64,000 bases of DNA, taken from the NCBI GenBank assembly GCA_018398805.1, contig JAGFBZ010002341.1, positions 1,254,130-1,318,129 on the forward strand, written 5' to 3'. Below are positions 1 to 12,182 of the stretch, piece by piece. Below the pieces are notes generated by a model. The model searched no databases. It saw nothing but the letters and a program-made list of their open reading frames with translations, and had not been told where the DNA came from. Every line of letters begins with the position of its first letter. Position 1 is the stretch's first letter. The position numbers were made by a program, and so were the translations under genes. The DNA is from Hirundichthys speculiger (taxonomy: Eukaryota; Chordata; Actinopteri; Beloniformes; Exocoetidae).

Positions 1-955
1 AGGAGCCATAATGCAGGAGTTCAAAAGAGCGGTGTTATTATTGAAAACAAGTTCCAAACTTAACTTTAAATCCAAAGGTGATGCATCAACAAGGCAGAGA
101 AAGGAGACAGGTAGAGACATCAGGAAGGATGATACCCAGACAGACCAGCAAGCAGAAAGGGAAGGACAAGATTTAAATACACAAAGGAGCAAACGAGAGG
201 CAGGCGTATGGATCGAGCCACACTTTAGATTTATGCTTTTTATTTTTACCAGTGACCTCCCATTCTCAGTGCATCAAAAGCTGCCATTTTGTAAAAGTCT
301 GGACTTCTGAAGGCCAAATTCAACAGCATGTAGGGCTACCTTTAGCAGCAACAACTTCAAGTTTTCATTTTCTGAAGAGTTCTTCTGTTAGCTTAGCCTC
401 TGGTGCACACTAACAGGAGGAGGGGGAGGAGCTGATGTCTGGAAATTTGCTAATGATGTGAGGCGATGAGGCGAGTCACACAGTTTGACAAAGTTGTTGT
501 TTTCGTGGATGTGTTGCAGTACATCCAGTATTCCCTTCGCTGCTCCGAAAGAAAAAGTCCACCATGGTAATCTAACATTAACAGCAGCACTGTAACAGCA
601 CCTTCCATGAAATATTTGGTGATTTCAAATATTCCATCATGGATGAAATATCCATTTTATCACTACGGTTGAGAACTCAAAACTTTACTTTCTGCAAGAT
701 CTCAGAGTTGAGCAGAGAGCCAAGGCCGCGGAGGAAGCTTCACAGGCTGTTTCACTGGTGAAAAATAAAGTATCCTTGGTTTGAAAGATGTCTGCAGAAA
801 GAGGTAGTTTAAATGATGCACCTGAAGTTGTCAGGATCAATACTGGATCGAAGGTTTGAGGAGGTACATTGGCTTTTGGAAGTAAAGCTATTTTATGATT
901 TATAACTTTCTCTAGTTAAACTGTCAAGACCAAAAAAAAAAAAAAAAAGTACTGT
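1..955. other. No recognised gene
   Basis: Ordinary AT-rich sequence with short chance ORFs and a 17-nt poly-A run near 932-948. Nothing with recognisable coding, RNA or transposon features was seen. Confidence 0.5.
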
Positions 956-980
956 ATCTTTGGCTGCCACCTGAAATACT
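956..980 (+). repeat. Left arm of a 25-bp perfect inverted repeat
   Basis: The 25 bases beginning ATCTTTGGCTGCCACC recur as an exact reverse complement at 3879-3903. Both arms have an A-rich (or, inverted, T-rich) run just outside. The arms may be termini of a transposon about 2.95 kb long that has collected other insertions, or two oppositely oriented copies of one short repeat. Confidence 0.8.
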
Positions 981-1007
981 TTGCACCCTCCTGCAGGCAA
1001 GTGACCC

Positions 1008-1277
1008 ACAGGAGAGTAAATCCATTAAGCTCATTCAAGGTGAACCCGGTCAGACACCGTGGGTAAACCCCCAGCCACCAGGTGCTGGACGACAAGACCC
1101 TCCCTCAGGTCTGGGTCCTGGTGGGGCCTCGGTGACCTCAGTGTAGCTGAGGGATATAAAGCTCTTGGTTTTGTCATCTCCCTACAACTATCAAATCTCC
1201 CTTCGCTTGCCCCGTTTGGGCTTCTCTGCCTGAGCTGCTGCCCCCACGACCCGAATAAGCAGAAGGTGATGGATGGA
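1008..1277 (+). mobile_element. 3' end of a Rex3-type (RTE) LINE
   Basis: The segment carries the typical end of this LINE family: a GC-rich stretch with GTGGGTAAACCCCCAGCCA, then CCCCACGACCCGAATAAGC, ending in a short GATGGATGG tail. The same tail appears inverted at 26787. It is 5'-truncated, noncoding and degenerate. Family assignment is from a remembered consensus. Confidence 0.65.
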
Positions 1278-1504
1278 AGTTACTACATCTCCCAGGGTGC
1301 ATTTATGTGGGACACATCCAACTGTTTTCTGTTGATCCTCTCTCACCTACGCAGCTAAAGATGTTGTCTGCAGCTCTGACTCATTGTCTCTTGGGTCCGT
1401 GGTAATTCCTGCAGTTGGTCAGCCAAATTTAAAGCCATTTACTGCTTCATACTGCACCAAGAAGATGTTCTGAGTTTACAGCAGCTCTGATTTGCTCATA
1501 TCTA

Positions 1505-1776
1505 TCGTGATATTCTACCCAGTTAATATCAAAATTAAAGGTAGAGATGAAAAATCAAGTTGCTGTATATGTTCATCAGATGATATTGATCATTCAGAGG
1601 ACAAATATTGAGTAAAAACTATTTGCTTCAAAACAACCTATTTATTGTTTATTATTAGTGTTTTTGCACATTTAAGTGAATGAATGAATTTTCCTAAAAA
1701 ATCAATATTAAGAGCTGAAAAATCGATATTCGAAAATCACGATATATCACCAAATCGATTTTTTTTCACACCCCTA
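1505..1776 (+). mobile_element. hAT-type MITE fragment (family of 22235-22750)
   Basis: It aligns with the second half of the complete element at 22235-22750, from GTGATATTCTACCCAG to the terminus CACACCCCTA. The left terminal repeat is missing, so this copy is 5'-truncated. It is noncoding. Confidence 0.75.
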
Positions 1777-2719
1777 ATGGCTACCTGCCTATTTTATATA
1801 GGTTCCTATTTTACATCCCCAACAGCTCTGAACAGTCATGCCTGGATGACAAAAAAAAAAAAAATGTAAGGGAGTGTCTGGCACCACAATATTAGCAATC
1901 AATGCTTTGGTCACCTTTGGGAAGGGATCCCTCTGGATTGGGCTCTTTCCCACAGATCCCATCAGACTGAGATTTAGGGAGTTTGTAGGCCAGCTGAACA
2001 CCTCGGGTTCTTTGTTGTGTTATTTTGAGCTCTTTGTAAGCTGTTTTTTTTATTTTTTTATTTTCTTTGGGGGGGGCTACTGATATGCTCCTGCAGGGGA
2101 GTGCTGTTACCCTGTGGGAGGTGTAATTGGTCTGCAGAAATATTTAGGGTGGGTGGCAACAGTCAACGTAACGTCCATGTTAGGATCCAGGCGTTCCCAG
2201 CTCTGCATCAATGCTCTGAATGACTGGTATATACTGTAACATTACAACCCACTGAAGATGCATAATGTTGCAGCCGAATAGCAGCACAGCCCTGCGAACC
2301 CTTTAAAGAATAAAATTTAAAAGTGCGCGAGTCTCAAAGAGGGTGGCAGACACAAGCCTGCCTCATGCTGGCTCAGATACGGAGTAATGATCCCATCAGT
2401 TCCACACTGTGAGGTATATAGATGGTGGAATATGATACAAAGCACTGATATCAGCTTGGTACTTGCCAACCCTACTTTAAGGTTTTTCTATTTTCATTGT
2501 GAAAAGAAACTGTGGTCTTCAGCTCTGTAAGAGAAAGTTTTTTATCTATCCTGTTGCAATGGACGTTGACTCCTATTCTAAAATATTTAACATACTGTGT
2601 AAAGGATCTTTTTCCCTCCCCTTGTATCTTTATATACTGTTGCAGTTGTTTTAGACTTCCTTTGTCATATTCTCCAATTTTGTACCTGGATTCCCACTTC
2701 AACAAGATAATGTTGAAAT
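1777..2719. other. No recognised gene
   Basis: Intronic sequence between two hAT remnants, with short poly-A and poly-T/G runs around 1850 and 2046-2076. Nothing recognised. Confidence 0.45.
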
Positions 2720-3430
2720 TAGGGCTGGGCAACAATTAAAATTTTTAATCGCGATTAATCGCATGATTTCCCTGATTAATCACGATTAATCGCATTGTAT
2801 ACGGAAAATCAAATAATGAATTCAAAAATAGTGTAAAGGTCACTTTTATTTAAATGTTCTGCTGACCATATGATCTAAAGTGCCATAAGATTTGTTGTTC
2901 AAACAGCCCTTGCGAGTAACACATATTTAGTGTAAATCTCATCTTAAAGAAATGTCAAATAAAATAAAGCTTATTGCCACTGCCAGGGCATTAATGTCAT
3001 CCTGCTTTTTAATGAAAAATAAAAAAAAGTCTACCAACAAAATCCTAACAATCTAGAGGCCACAGTCATAACATTAAAACAGGTCATTTCTGAGGGTAAC
3101 AGCAGAAACTTTTAACGGGGAGTTCAACTTGTCAGTTGTTGTCAATAACCTTGTTTCTGTTGAATCCTCCGTGTGGGTGAACTTTGAAATGAAAATGTCC
3201 ATGTAAAAGTTCTGTAACTTTATCAATCCATAATTTTCTGTGTATCATTTGTTTTTTTTTCCATTTTCAATTGTCAATCAAAAATTTAAAAAAATTAAAA
3301 AGTGACTTTTTATTTTGTTTTTCATTTTTTAATCTAACACAAAAAAACCCCCAAAAAGCCTGTTTTTTATATTTCAATTTTTGAATTTGTTTTTAATATT
3401 TAATTGTCCGGTTTACATGACCCTGAAATG
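2720..3430 (+). mobile_element. hAT element fragment (family of 7765-8912)
   Basis: It begins with the terminal repeat TAGGGCTGGGCAA and the ATTAAAATTTTTAATCGCG block, then follows the copy at 7765 to about 3430. There the sequence diverges and the CAGCCCTA end is absent. It is a 3'-truncated or rearranged, noncoding copy. Confidence 0.75.
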
Positions 3431-3878
3431 TCTGTGCGGCAGTTCAGGTAGCATGGCGGTGCTGGAATCACACCATCAGCTGACACAAGAACGTTCTTGT
3501 GCCCCCATGTGGTCAGCAGTGGAATTGCTACACAGAGTGTCTTTAATGATAAAATTACCCAAATATGTTGCGTTTTTAAAGTTGAGAAGTGTTGCCGTTA
3601 AACTGCTGAAATATTTGTCCAGTCTTTCACAGAGTGGTGAACCACCTGCTGATATCCGCTCTTTAAAACACCACCAATGTGATGGCAAACAGACATCACC
3701 AAAGAGATGGTGGGGGGTTTAAAGGGTTTTTCTTTCAGTGTTTCCAGTCTTTAGTTGCCTCTATCCCATTCACAGACATGTTTCTGGGATCAGTTTTATA
3801 TTAAGAATTTATTTTCAGTTTAAACAATGAACGCTATTGTCATTTATTTAACAAAGATGCTGACGTTATTGAAAATAG
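3431..3878. other. No recognised gene
   Basis: Begins where the preceding hAT copy loses similarity. Overlapping ORFs on both strands (3381-3722 and 3476-3688) show no recognisable domain and look like chance. Confidence 0.4.
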
Positions 3879-3903
3879 AGTATTTCAGGTGGCAGCCAAA
3901 GAT
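3879..3903 (-). repeat. Right arm of a 25-bp perfect inverted repeat
   Basis: Exact reverse complement of 956-980. It also overlaps a small local hairpin, GGTGGCA at 3889-3895 against TGCCACC at 3903-3909, and is followed by poly-T. Confidence 0.8.
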
Positions 3904-3945
3904 GCCACCTTTTTTTTATTTTACTTTTAAGGGTACACAAGGGTT

Positions 3946-4110
3946 TGCTGTGGCTTAGCTGGTAGAGTCGCTGGATCGATCCCCAGTCTTCCAGACTTCC
4001 CCCACTGCCTCAGCCACATACACTGCCAGTTCCAGGCCTGGAAAGATGGGAGGGTTGCAGGAAGAAACCAGTGCAGACACACTGAGGTGGCCCCTTCAAA
4101 AGGGGAAAAA
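3946..4110 (+). mobile_element. tRNA-derived SINE, degenerate
   Basis: The head resembles a tRNA, with a box-A-like GGCTTAGCTGGTAGAG and a box-B-like GGATCGATCCCC. The body runs through GGGTTGCAGGAAG and GGTGGCCCCTTCAAAAGGGG, similar to a common fish SINE ending that reads roughly 'gtggcgacccct...aaggg'. Internal sequence is eroded. Confidence 0.5.
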
Positions 4111-6111
4111 ACATAAAAGAAGTCACGTTAAACCTCTTACACAGGCGTTTCAAAACAGGAATGTGTTTTTGTAAAATAATAATTAAAAAAAAAACAGGAC
4201 TAAATTAATTTGCCAGATTGTTTAACTGAAAAATTACATTATGCAGTGAATGTGCGTTAGAAGGAAAATTGTATTTGGAAGTCCTAATTAGATGAATATA
4301 TAAATTGTATTGGCTGCTCTGATGATGCAAAAACAATCCATTTATGTATCTGATGTCAGTGTCTGAAAGTTACTATTTTTGTCACTGCTTTATCACTGAA
4401 TACAAGTTTTAAAGTCGGCCGCCATAAATGAGAAACACAGCCACTTATTCTGACGTGACCATCGCATCACTAAACATATTTCTGTGAACAAACGCTCCTC
4501 GTCTTGATTGAGCGCGAGTATTTCTAAAAGGGAAAAAAAATGTTAAGTTGCTGTCTAAATGTTATTTTTCATTAACATGCAAATGTGTTCAGTCGTTCAG
4601 TCCAAAGCCGCTTCATTTGTTCTGCTCGTGGAAGCTGTTTAGCCATGAAAGTTTCTATCATGTTTTGGCAAATAATCCCTGATGTTAAACAGAAAAAAAG
4701 AAGAAAACCAGAACACTTTCAGAACTTGAGGCATCACAGGTTGAAATCCGCTTCTCTCCTCAGAAACAACACAGCTTAGTGGTAAAAAGCAACCCAGATC
4801 TTTCAGGAAACCCCTCTTCCCCTCATGAGGGTTTTCCTCATTTAACTTTCAGCGTGAAGCACATCATGACTTCCCTCTGCTTCTACCTGTGGTCAACTTT
4901 TGAGATGATGAGACTAAATTCACTTGAGCAGTTTGCACTTCCAGGATTTTCAGTTTTATTCATTTCAGTCCAAGCAGCTCTGCAAATATTTGAATTCACG
5001 TTCAGACAATCGTCTCAATGCTGCGCAATGACTGGAAGAGCTGCAATACTAATGCAAATATATGTAAAGCTTAAAAGTGTCTTAAAGGCCTGCTGAAACA
5101 CCCTACGACCAGGTAGGCCCAGTAAAAGTTATTTTCTGGGTAATTTGTTTCGTGCCTTTAAAAAGAGCTGAGTTATTACCAGCAGTAAAACTTACATGGT
5201 AGATGAAGATAAAATAAGTCAAATAAAATCCCTGAGTCGCACACCCAGTGATTCAGTTTTTACTTTTCATTTTCTCTCCTTTTCCAATTCATCCATGTGA
5301 CTGAGTTTTGCACAATGTCCTCACTCTCCAGGAAATGCGAGTTCAAGCCATTTACTGTTAATGGCGCCATAATTACACCTCCATTCTACCTGAGATAACC
5401 CAAAAAAAAATAGATTGCAGTGATGTTCACAAGCTGTGCTCATTATTTGTGCACGCGCTCCTTACTTGCCTGCTTCCAGCTGAGCAATACTTCAAAGTCA
5501 CAATGGAAGGTGAAGATTCGCTCAGTGGCCATTAGAAAAAATTGCCACAAAATGATTTCGAGAGTCCTGCGTGCGAGTCCTCCTGCGCAGGGAAAATTAG
5601 TGCTTGCATGTGGAAGAGATAGAGCCGTGCTGTGTACCAGGAACTTGGCTCTGAGCAGGTGACTCTTCGGTCAAAAGGGAACCGACTGCGAGCAATAAAG
5701 CCACTGCCTTTGACAGCAGTCATCAATCAAAATCCCTCCCGTCCCTGTCAGTTCTGTCTCTGTCATCAACTCCATTAGCACATCTCACACAGACATCAGG
5801 CCATAAAAGCATCATGACATGAGCAGCATGCAGCGTGGTCGGGTTGTCACGTCACAACCAAATGAGTAAAGCTTGAAGTCCCCAAGAAAACAGATCTGAT
5901 GCTTTATGTTTATGAGGATGTCTCACACATGAAATTAACTACTAATTATGACTTGTAATATCCCAACAATGGCGTTAAAGTCACTTTCCTTTTGCCATGT
6001 GGTGGGCAGGCTGCAACACAGGGGTGTGTCGCTGCCCCCCCCCACCATGTCCCCGTCCACTCTTGTCTTTTTAATGCATCCATCAGTCCTGTCGCTGAGT
6101 TCACGCACTAT
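4111..6111. other. No recognised gene
   Basis: About 2 kb of intronic sequence without a recognised transposon or exon. Short ORFs such as 4779-5096 have no motif and no supporting splice context. Confidence 0.45.
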
Positions 6112-6141
6112 TAGGGGTGTGAAAAAATAAAATCGATTTGG
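6112..6141 (+). mobile_element. Solo terminal repeat of the 22235-type hAT MITE
   Basis: TAGGGGTGTGAAA...ATCGATTTGG matches the terminal inverted repeat of the MITE at 22235-22750. It is followed within a few bases by a Tigger-like element, and no counterpart end is seen beyond it. Confidence 0.6.
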
Positions 6142-6146
6142 CATTA

Positions 6147-6785
6147 CAGTGATCCCTCGCCAATTCGCGCTTTAAGTTCTGCAGTTTTAGTTATTCGCGG
6201 ATTTTTCAGAAATATATAATATAATAAAAAAATCAAGAAAAAATTGCGGAAACATCACAGGATGTTGTGTGCGTTCTCTCACTGTGAAGAAATGTTGCGA
6301 GCCAGCCTGGCCCCTTTAGGAGGGCCTTATGGGTAATGGTGTGGCCTTATGGGTAATGTAGTGTGTGTGTCGTGGGACGGCAGAAGAAAACGGGGTTAGA
6401 TGAAAAGTGTAGTGAGCATCAACAGCAGCCCAGCGTGTATAGATTTACATTCTCTGTTAACCGACAGGAGCCCAACAATACAACCTGTGTGATGTTACAA
6501 GTTCCTGCAGTGCCAGAATAAAGTGCTCGTTCCATGCAGAGAAAACCAGACTGTTTCTTTTGTTGTTGTTAGCGTGTTAGCCGCTAATTGCCACCAAAAA
6601 TAGCACAATACCAGCAGTTTCTTTACTACAGTTCAGAGACCAGAGGCTGTGAAGGAAACAGAAAGACCACAGTTGAGCCTTCGCTGCAGTGCCTCGCTAC
6701 TTTTTTATGGTTTTTAAACATGTTTTAAACACATTATTTAGGCTCGGGGGGCTTCGGCTCGCGTTCGCGGATTTTGATTTTCGAA
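6147..6785 (-). mobile_element. Tigger/pogo-like MITE, truncated
   Basis: It starts at a TA dinucleotide with CAGTGATCCCTCGCC, typical of pogo/Tigger termini. The body matches the element at 16317-16765 in opposite orientation, including the CAGTGCCTCGCTACTTTTT block and the TTATTTAGGCTCGGGGGG block. The far terminus is missing after about 6785. It is longer inside than the 16317 copy, which carries an internal deletion. No transposase coding was seen. Confidence 0.7.
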
Positions 6786-7764
6786 AACAGCCTAAACCTC
6801 ACCCCCACATCCTCACATACAGTTAAGGCTTTCACAGCTCTCCTGGTACTGACCAGCCTGGGGCAGAGATGTGTCTGGGTGCTGGTGGCCATTCATCCAG
6901 TTTTTTCTTGAGAAAGGAGACATTTTTTAATCCGTTTGAGCCAGAGCTGCTGCACTTAAAAACTAAGCGGGTAATTTGTCCTGAGCAATCAAAGCAAACC
7001 AGGCTCTTTGGGAAATGGATACACAAGAAGCACACAGGAAACTTTAAATTATGCCTTTTCTTCCTTTTCTTGTAACACTTCCCAGAGAACATGAGCTGTT
7101 TCCTCTATCACCAGTGTTCACTCAACTTTGAAATCAGATTTGAAAAATGTCACAAATCATGTGGAATACCTTTTTCTCTGCTCCAAGCCAAGAGTTCCTC
7201 GAAAATTTGCTCAGGTTAATGTGCCTTGAGATCTGCACGCATGAGCACTCTGTGGAGCCGGTGCTACTGCTTCGAGTGTACTCATAGGTTAATGGATCCA
7301 GGTGGGAGAAATGGGCCATTCAAAAGGACTGAGCTGGTTTGCATTAACCCTGCTTTACCCAGCTTTACCAACAGTTAATGGTCAACAGTCACTTTGTAAA
7401 GGATTCACTCTGAGAATTTGTAAAATTTTACAAAAGCTGGTATTCACAAAAGAAATGTGGCTTGAACGTTTCCCTTCTTCACGCTTTCTTGATGTTGTAT
7501 TGGTGGTGCTATTTAATGACCAAGTTTACTTTTAATTACTGACTTCTTTGGTATCGTTGACAGTCCGAAGCCTCGATCTCCTGTTGAAAGAAAAGAAATC
7601 CTGGAGTTTGAACCAATCGCTCCAACAGAACATTAATCATTACACGCAGCTGAAGAAAAAATAAAATATGAATTAAAAAAAAAAAAAATCACATTACCTG
7701 CAGTTTGTGGCTTAAACAAAACTCCTGTGTTGGATTTCCTCTTGTTTTTGTTTTTTTTTAATAT
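6786..7764. other. No recognised gene
   Basis: Short ORFs on both strands around 6832-7535 lack motifs. No repeat family was recognised apart from an A-rich run at 7675-7688. Confidence 0.4.
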
Positions 7765-8912
7765 TAGGGCTGGACACGATTAAAATTTTTATTCACGATT
7801 AATCGCATGGTTTTCCTGATTAATCACGATTAATTGCATTGTATACGAAAAATCAAATAATGAATTCAAAAGTAGTGTAAAGGTCACTTTTATTTAAATT
7901 GTCTGTTGCCATATGAACTAAAGTGTCATAAAGTTACATAACATTTGTTGTTCAAACACTTAACATCAGCACTTCCCAGTAACACATATTTAGTGTAAAT
8001 CTCATCTTAAAAAATGTCAAATAAAATAAAGCTTATTGCCACTGCCAGGGCATTAATGTCCTCCTGTTTTTTTATGAGAAATAAAAAAAGTCTACCAACA
8101 AAATCCTAACAATCTAGAGGCCACAATCATAACATTAAAACAGGTCATTTCTGAGGTAACAGCAGAAACTTTTAAAGGGGAGTTCAACTTGGCAGTTGTT
8201 ACAAATAACCTTGTTTCTGTTGAATCTTTAAAATGAAAATGTCCATGTTAAAAGTTCTGTAACTTTACCAATCCATAATTATCTGTGTATCATTTGTTTT
8301 TTCCAATTTCGATTGTCAATTAAAAATTTTAAATATTAAAAAGTTGCTTTTTTATTTTTTTTCCGTTTTTTTTAAACTAACAAAAAAAAAATGCCTGTTT
8401 TTTATATATGTTAATTTTAGCAAACAGGCCACGGGACTGAATTTGTTTGTATTTTATTGTCTGGTTTACATCACCCGGAAATGGCTTTGTTTTATAATCA
8501 AGAAATAGACTTTCTTTTGTCATTACACATCTGTGCCACTAGATGGAGCCGCACTGCAGTAACCAGCTAGAGAACAGCAGGACAGTGAACACATGGAGCA
8601 GATCTGATGTAACATGGAGGAATGACGCGATCGTCTTGAACAAAGGGGTTTGAAATTTTTTTTTTTCAGATACAATTGTTAATATTGCTACCTGAATTGC
8701 TACCCGAACTGTAAAGTACACTGATTTTTACCGCTCTCCATATCTGTTTTAGTTTTGCCTGCCAATTATTTTCCATTTCCACAGCAGCCAGTTACAGACT
8801 TTTTAAAACAAAAGCACGTGAGCAACATGCGTTAACACGTGATAAAATAAATGTCGGCGTTAATAAATTAATGCGTTAACGCGATAATAACGTGTGAACT
8901 TGCCCAGCCCTA
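7765..8912 (+). mobile_element. Complete-ended non-autonomous hAT element
   Basis: The termini are TAGGGCTGGACACG and AACTTGCCCAGCCCTA. They are flanked by a perfect 8-bp target-site duplication, TTTAATAT at 7757-7764 and 8913-8920, which is diagnostic of the hAT superfamily. The body is AT-rich with no usable ORF, so movement would have needed transposase in trans. The word CCACTAGATGGAGCC at 8536-8550 is one base from the CTCF core. Related copies lie at 2720, 28903 and (inverted) 52699. Confidence 0.9.
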
Positions 8913-8916
<4 letters not shown>

Positions 8917-8975
<59 letters not shown>

Positions 8976-8977
8976 TA
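8917..8977. repeat. (TA)n(CA)n microsatellite
   Basis: An alternating TA run changes into CA repeats immediately after the right target-site duplication of the 7765 hAT element. Confidence 0.95.
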
Positions 8978-8980
8978 TAC

Positions 8981-9271
8981 CAGTGGTACGTGAGCGCTTT
9001 CTGGTGGTACGCAGGGGAATGTCAGGACTTCCCACATTCTCCCTTTTTTTTTTTTAAATTTAATCGGAAACATACCATGCATAAATACGTTTCAAATGAA
9101 ATTTAGGTAACAATAAATAACAACAATAAGGAATAAACATCTATCCTGTGAATTTAAAGCAAATTGAGAAGACATATATGGCTATATTTTAAAACTGGTC
9201 ATCATGGTGGTACTCAGAGAGCTGAACAGTTTCTCAGGTGGTACGCAGCATTAAAACTTTGAGAACCACTG
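8981..9271. mobile_element. hAT-like MITE with CAGTGG termini
   Basis: It begins CAGTGGTACGTGAGCG and ends TTTGAGAACCACTG, the CAGTGGTTCTCAAA-type terminus common in hAT elements. Repeated GGTGGTACGCAG words occur inside. The flanking 8-mers (ACATATAC and TTCTACAC) match only partly. A related fragment is at 50785-50861. Confidence 0.65.
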
Positions 9272-10777
9272 TTCTACACAGTTACAGCACTCTAAATTAC
9301 TGCACTGATGATCACGCTCATCTGCGCTATGAAAAGGGAAAATAAGCAAACCGGGAGATTAAGTTTTAAGGCAGTTTACTTCAGAATGACTACACACCAT
9401 CAAATTAAAGACCTGGGTACAAATAATTATCATGATCATTTATTCCCTTGCTTGAGATGATCTAATTAATTATTCTTTTCACCAAAATTGGGTAATTATT
9501 GCTTTCAATACCATTAAGCAGCTACTTGAAATTGAATTAGGTCTGCCTCTTACCTTTTTTTTTTGAGACTCAAAAAATTAGGCTGCACAGCAAGACTGGA
9601 ATGTGACTCTTTATTCTACTCCAGAGGTCACAGCGCTGAGTCGTTCTCTTTATCTACCAAGAAGATTCATGCATCTGCAGTGGATGATACCATTAAAAGC
9701 TGTACCTTCACAAACGGCTTCAGAGTATCCTGTTGCTGCCCTTAATACAGACAAACACAGGCTGTGGATTAAGCTTTAATGTTCCAGAGGATGCATGACA
9801 GAAAAAAAAGTATTTTCTTCATCGTCTCTAAAATGACACTGCTTAAATGCTTCACTTCAAAAATGACCCTGAACAAACCGGTAACAGTTAAAAGGAAGGG
9901 ACTTTTCCACAAGAGGAGTTGCATAATACAGCCACTTTTCAGTGTGCAGTGGTTGGCTATATATATAAATGATCAGGAATGTAATGTAGCATGAGACTTT
10001 ATGCATCAGCAAGTGAAACATACAGTACTGCTGCTTTCAGTTCTGAGGGTTTATGGACCAGGATATAATAAAAGAATCACTTGGGATTTTTTTCAAGATT
10101 TAAAGTGACACAAAGGAACTTTTGCTGATTTATTTTTAATTTTTTAAAATTTTGTGGCTGTAAATAATCACAGTATGAGTGGATGCTCTTTAAACATAGA
10201 TAGCTGAAAAAAATTTGACTCTAAAACGAAAATACAGCACACAGGAACGCTTTTAAGCACATATCAATGTACATAGAAACTTTGCTAGCTGCTCCCGAGC
10301 ACGTGCCACGCACATACAACTGAAACTCAACGGCTCTTTTTAACGCATGACTGAGCTTCACACACTTTACTCTAATCGTGTCAAAAACTTGGGGGAGAAA
10401 TGTTCGCTCGTGAGAAAAGCACCGCAGCTGGTGGGTGGAGATAAAAGCAATCGAGTGCAGATGAACGGATGCACCCTTCAGGTATGTGGATCATACCTGA
10501 AGCAAAACGTACTCGTAAATGGAAGAAAATGCTTTACCTCAAATAGTCTTTAAGACTTTTTGAACAATATTTTTAGCATGAGACTGTTTCTTTTCATCAA
10601 CTAATGACTTTTTAAGGTATGTTTACAGGTGAAATCCATGTTTTTTGACGACTTATAGATGAAATCTCACATAACCTCTCACATAACCACAAACTATTTT
10701 AGCAGTCCAAAAAAATAACATCTGCTTCACCCAGTCACACTTTTACGACACTGTCCAAGATTTACTCTCTCACTTGG
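9272..10777. other. No recognised gene; AT-rich block near 9290-9560
   Basis: The stretch at 9290-9560 has clustered homeodomain-type words (TAATTA, TAATTATC, CTAATTAATTA) and no repeat signature, so it could be a conserved non-coding element. The rest is unremarkable intron sequence. Confidence 0.3.
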
Positions 10778-10906
10778 CAAGGTTATTATAGTTAACGAAA
10801 ACGAACAAAATAACAAAAAATAGAATTGAAAAACATTTTCGTTAACTGAAATAAAATAAAAACGAGTTTTTTAAAAAACAATAACTAACTGAAACTGTAT
10901 TATGTG

Positions 10907-11799
10907 TAGGGCTGTAGCGATACACTAATCTCACGATACGATACGATACGATACGATATATTTGGCTCATGATACGATATATATCGATATTCATCTTACA
11001 ATACAATTACATCATTTTCAGAAAGATTTTGACGGGATAAAGTGATTTTGGTGACATCTTGTGAGTGTTCCAATGACTTTGTTTGAATTAATTGAACTGA
11101 AAGCATCAACTACACATTATATGGCTGACAGGCAGCTTGCAAATGCTGGACAAAATGAATAAAAGACAATAGGATAGCGGGGCTCCATCGCGTTCACCAT
11201 GCGCCTAAAGCTGGCATTTTCCACCACTGAATACGGTCTCAAATCCTGACAAATAAAGTAGGGAATGGACTGCTACCTAAGTGAAGTAGATGGAAAATAA
11301 CAACAACCGCCGTCACTGTCCAGCGTGGTTTGTTTCGGATCGCGCTGCAACTTCTTGGGCTTGCTTTCAGTTAGCATTACCTTGTCTGGGTGGTGACGTT
11401 TCAGGTGGGCTCACAGGATGGTGGTATTTCCAGAGTTCTTCACGTTTGTGTGACACAGCTTGCAAACCGCCATACTTTTGTCTAAATCTTCGCTTTCCTT
11501 TTTCTTTTTAAAACCGAACTGCTCCCACACATCTGCTTTTAAGCACGCAGGTGCTGGATTTATACTCGCCGCCATTCTCCTGACTGGCACAGAGAAAGAA
11601 GCTAGCTTCTGGATAGCTTGTTAGAAATGCTCTACAGCGACACTAGCGGCTGGAGGACTTTGCAGGAAGAGCACCCATGCAGGACACGGGGGTTTTAAAG
11701 GGAGCTTAGAATATCGATACCCGCGGCTGAAATATCGATACTCTCTGGGAAATAAAATATCGATATATATCGCAGAATCGATAAAATTGCCCAGCCCTA
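10907..11799 (+). mobile_element. Complete-ended hAT MITE nested in an older hAT
   Basis: It runs from TAGGGCTGTAGCGATAC to AATTGCCCAGCCCTA and is flanked by a perfect 8-bp duplication, ATTATGTG at 10899-10906 and 11800-11807. The left end carries tandem ATACG pentamers and the right end ATCGATA-rich sequence. No transposase was seen. A shorter copy in reverse orientation is at 41523-41952. Confidence 0.9.
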
Positions 11800-11966
11800 A
11801 TTATGTGTTATAAAATGAACTAAAATTAATATCAAGAACGTCCTTCATTTTCGCATTTGTAAATTTTTTTTCACATAAACGTTTCGGGATTTACATGAAA
11901 TCTATTAACTTCGCTCCGCCATACAACAAAAACAACAACAACAAAAAAAACCTAGAGTAATCAGTG

Positions 11967-12182
11967 ATGGCTGTGGCAAAAGTTGGGAGAAAGCGGCACA
12001 GTCCTGTTTGGGATTTCTTTGACTATGTATGTGTTAACGATAAAAGTAAATGTCTTGTTGTAGAAGCAGGTGTTACAATGTGTGGAATACTTCTAAAGGG
12101 GAAAACCCCAACGAATCTGAAAGTCCATTTGAAAAGCTCTCACAAGAAGGCTAACCAAGACTACCTGGATAAGCTAGCCTAA
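11967..12182 (+). pseudogene. BED zinc-finger domain remnant of a hAT transposase
   Basis: The ATG-initiated frame encodes MAVAKVGRKRHSPVWDFFDY and continues to a C-x(n)-C, NLKVHL-x3-H zinc-binding pattern near the C-terminus. This is a BED finger, the N-terminal DNA-binding module of hAT transposases and ZBED proteins. Translation stops right after the finger. Downstream sequence to about 12420 has only fragments of a continued reading frame, so the dimerisation and RNase-H-like catalytic regions are lost. Confidence 0.75.
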
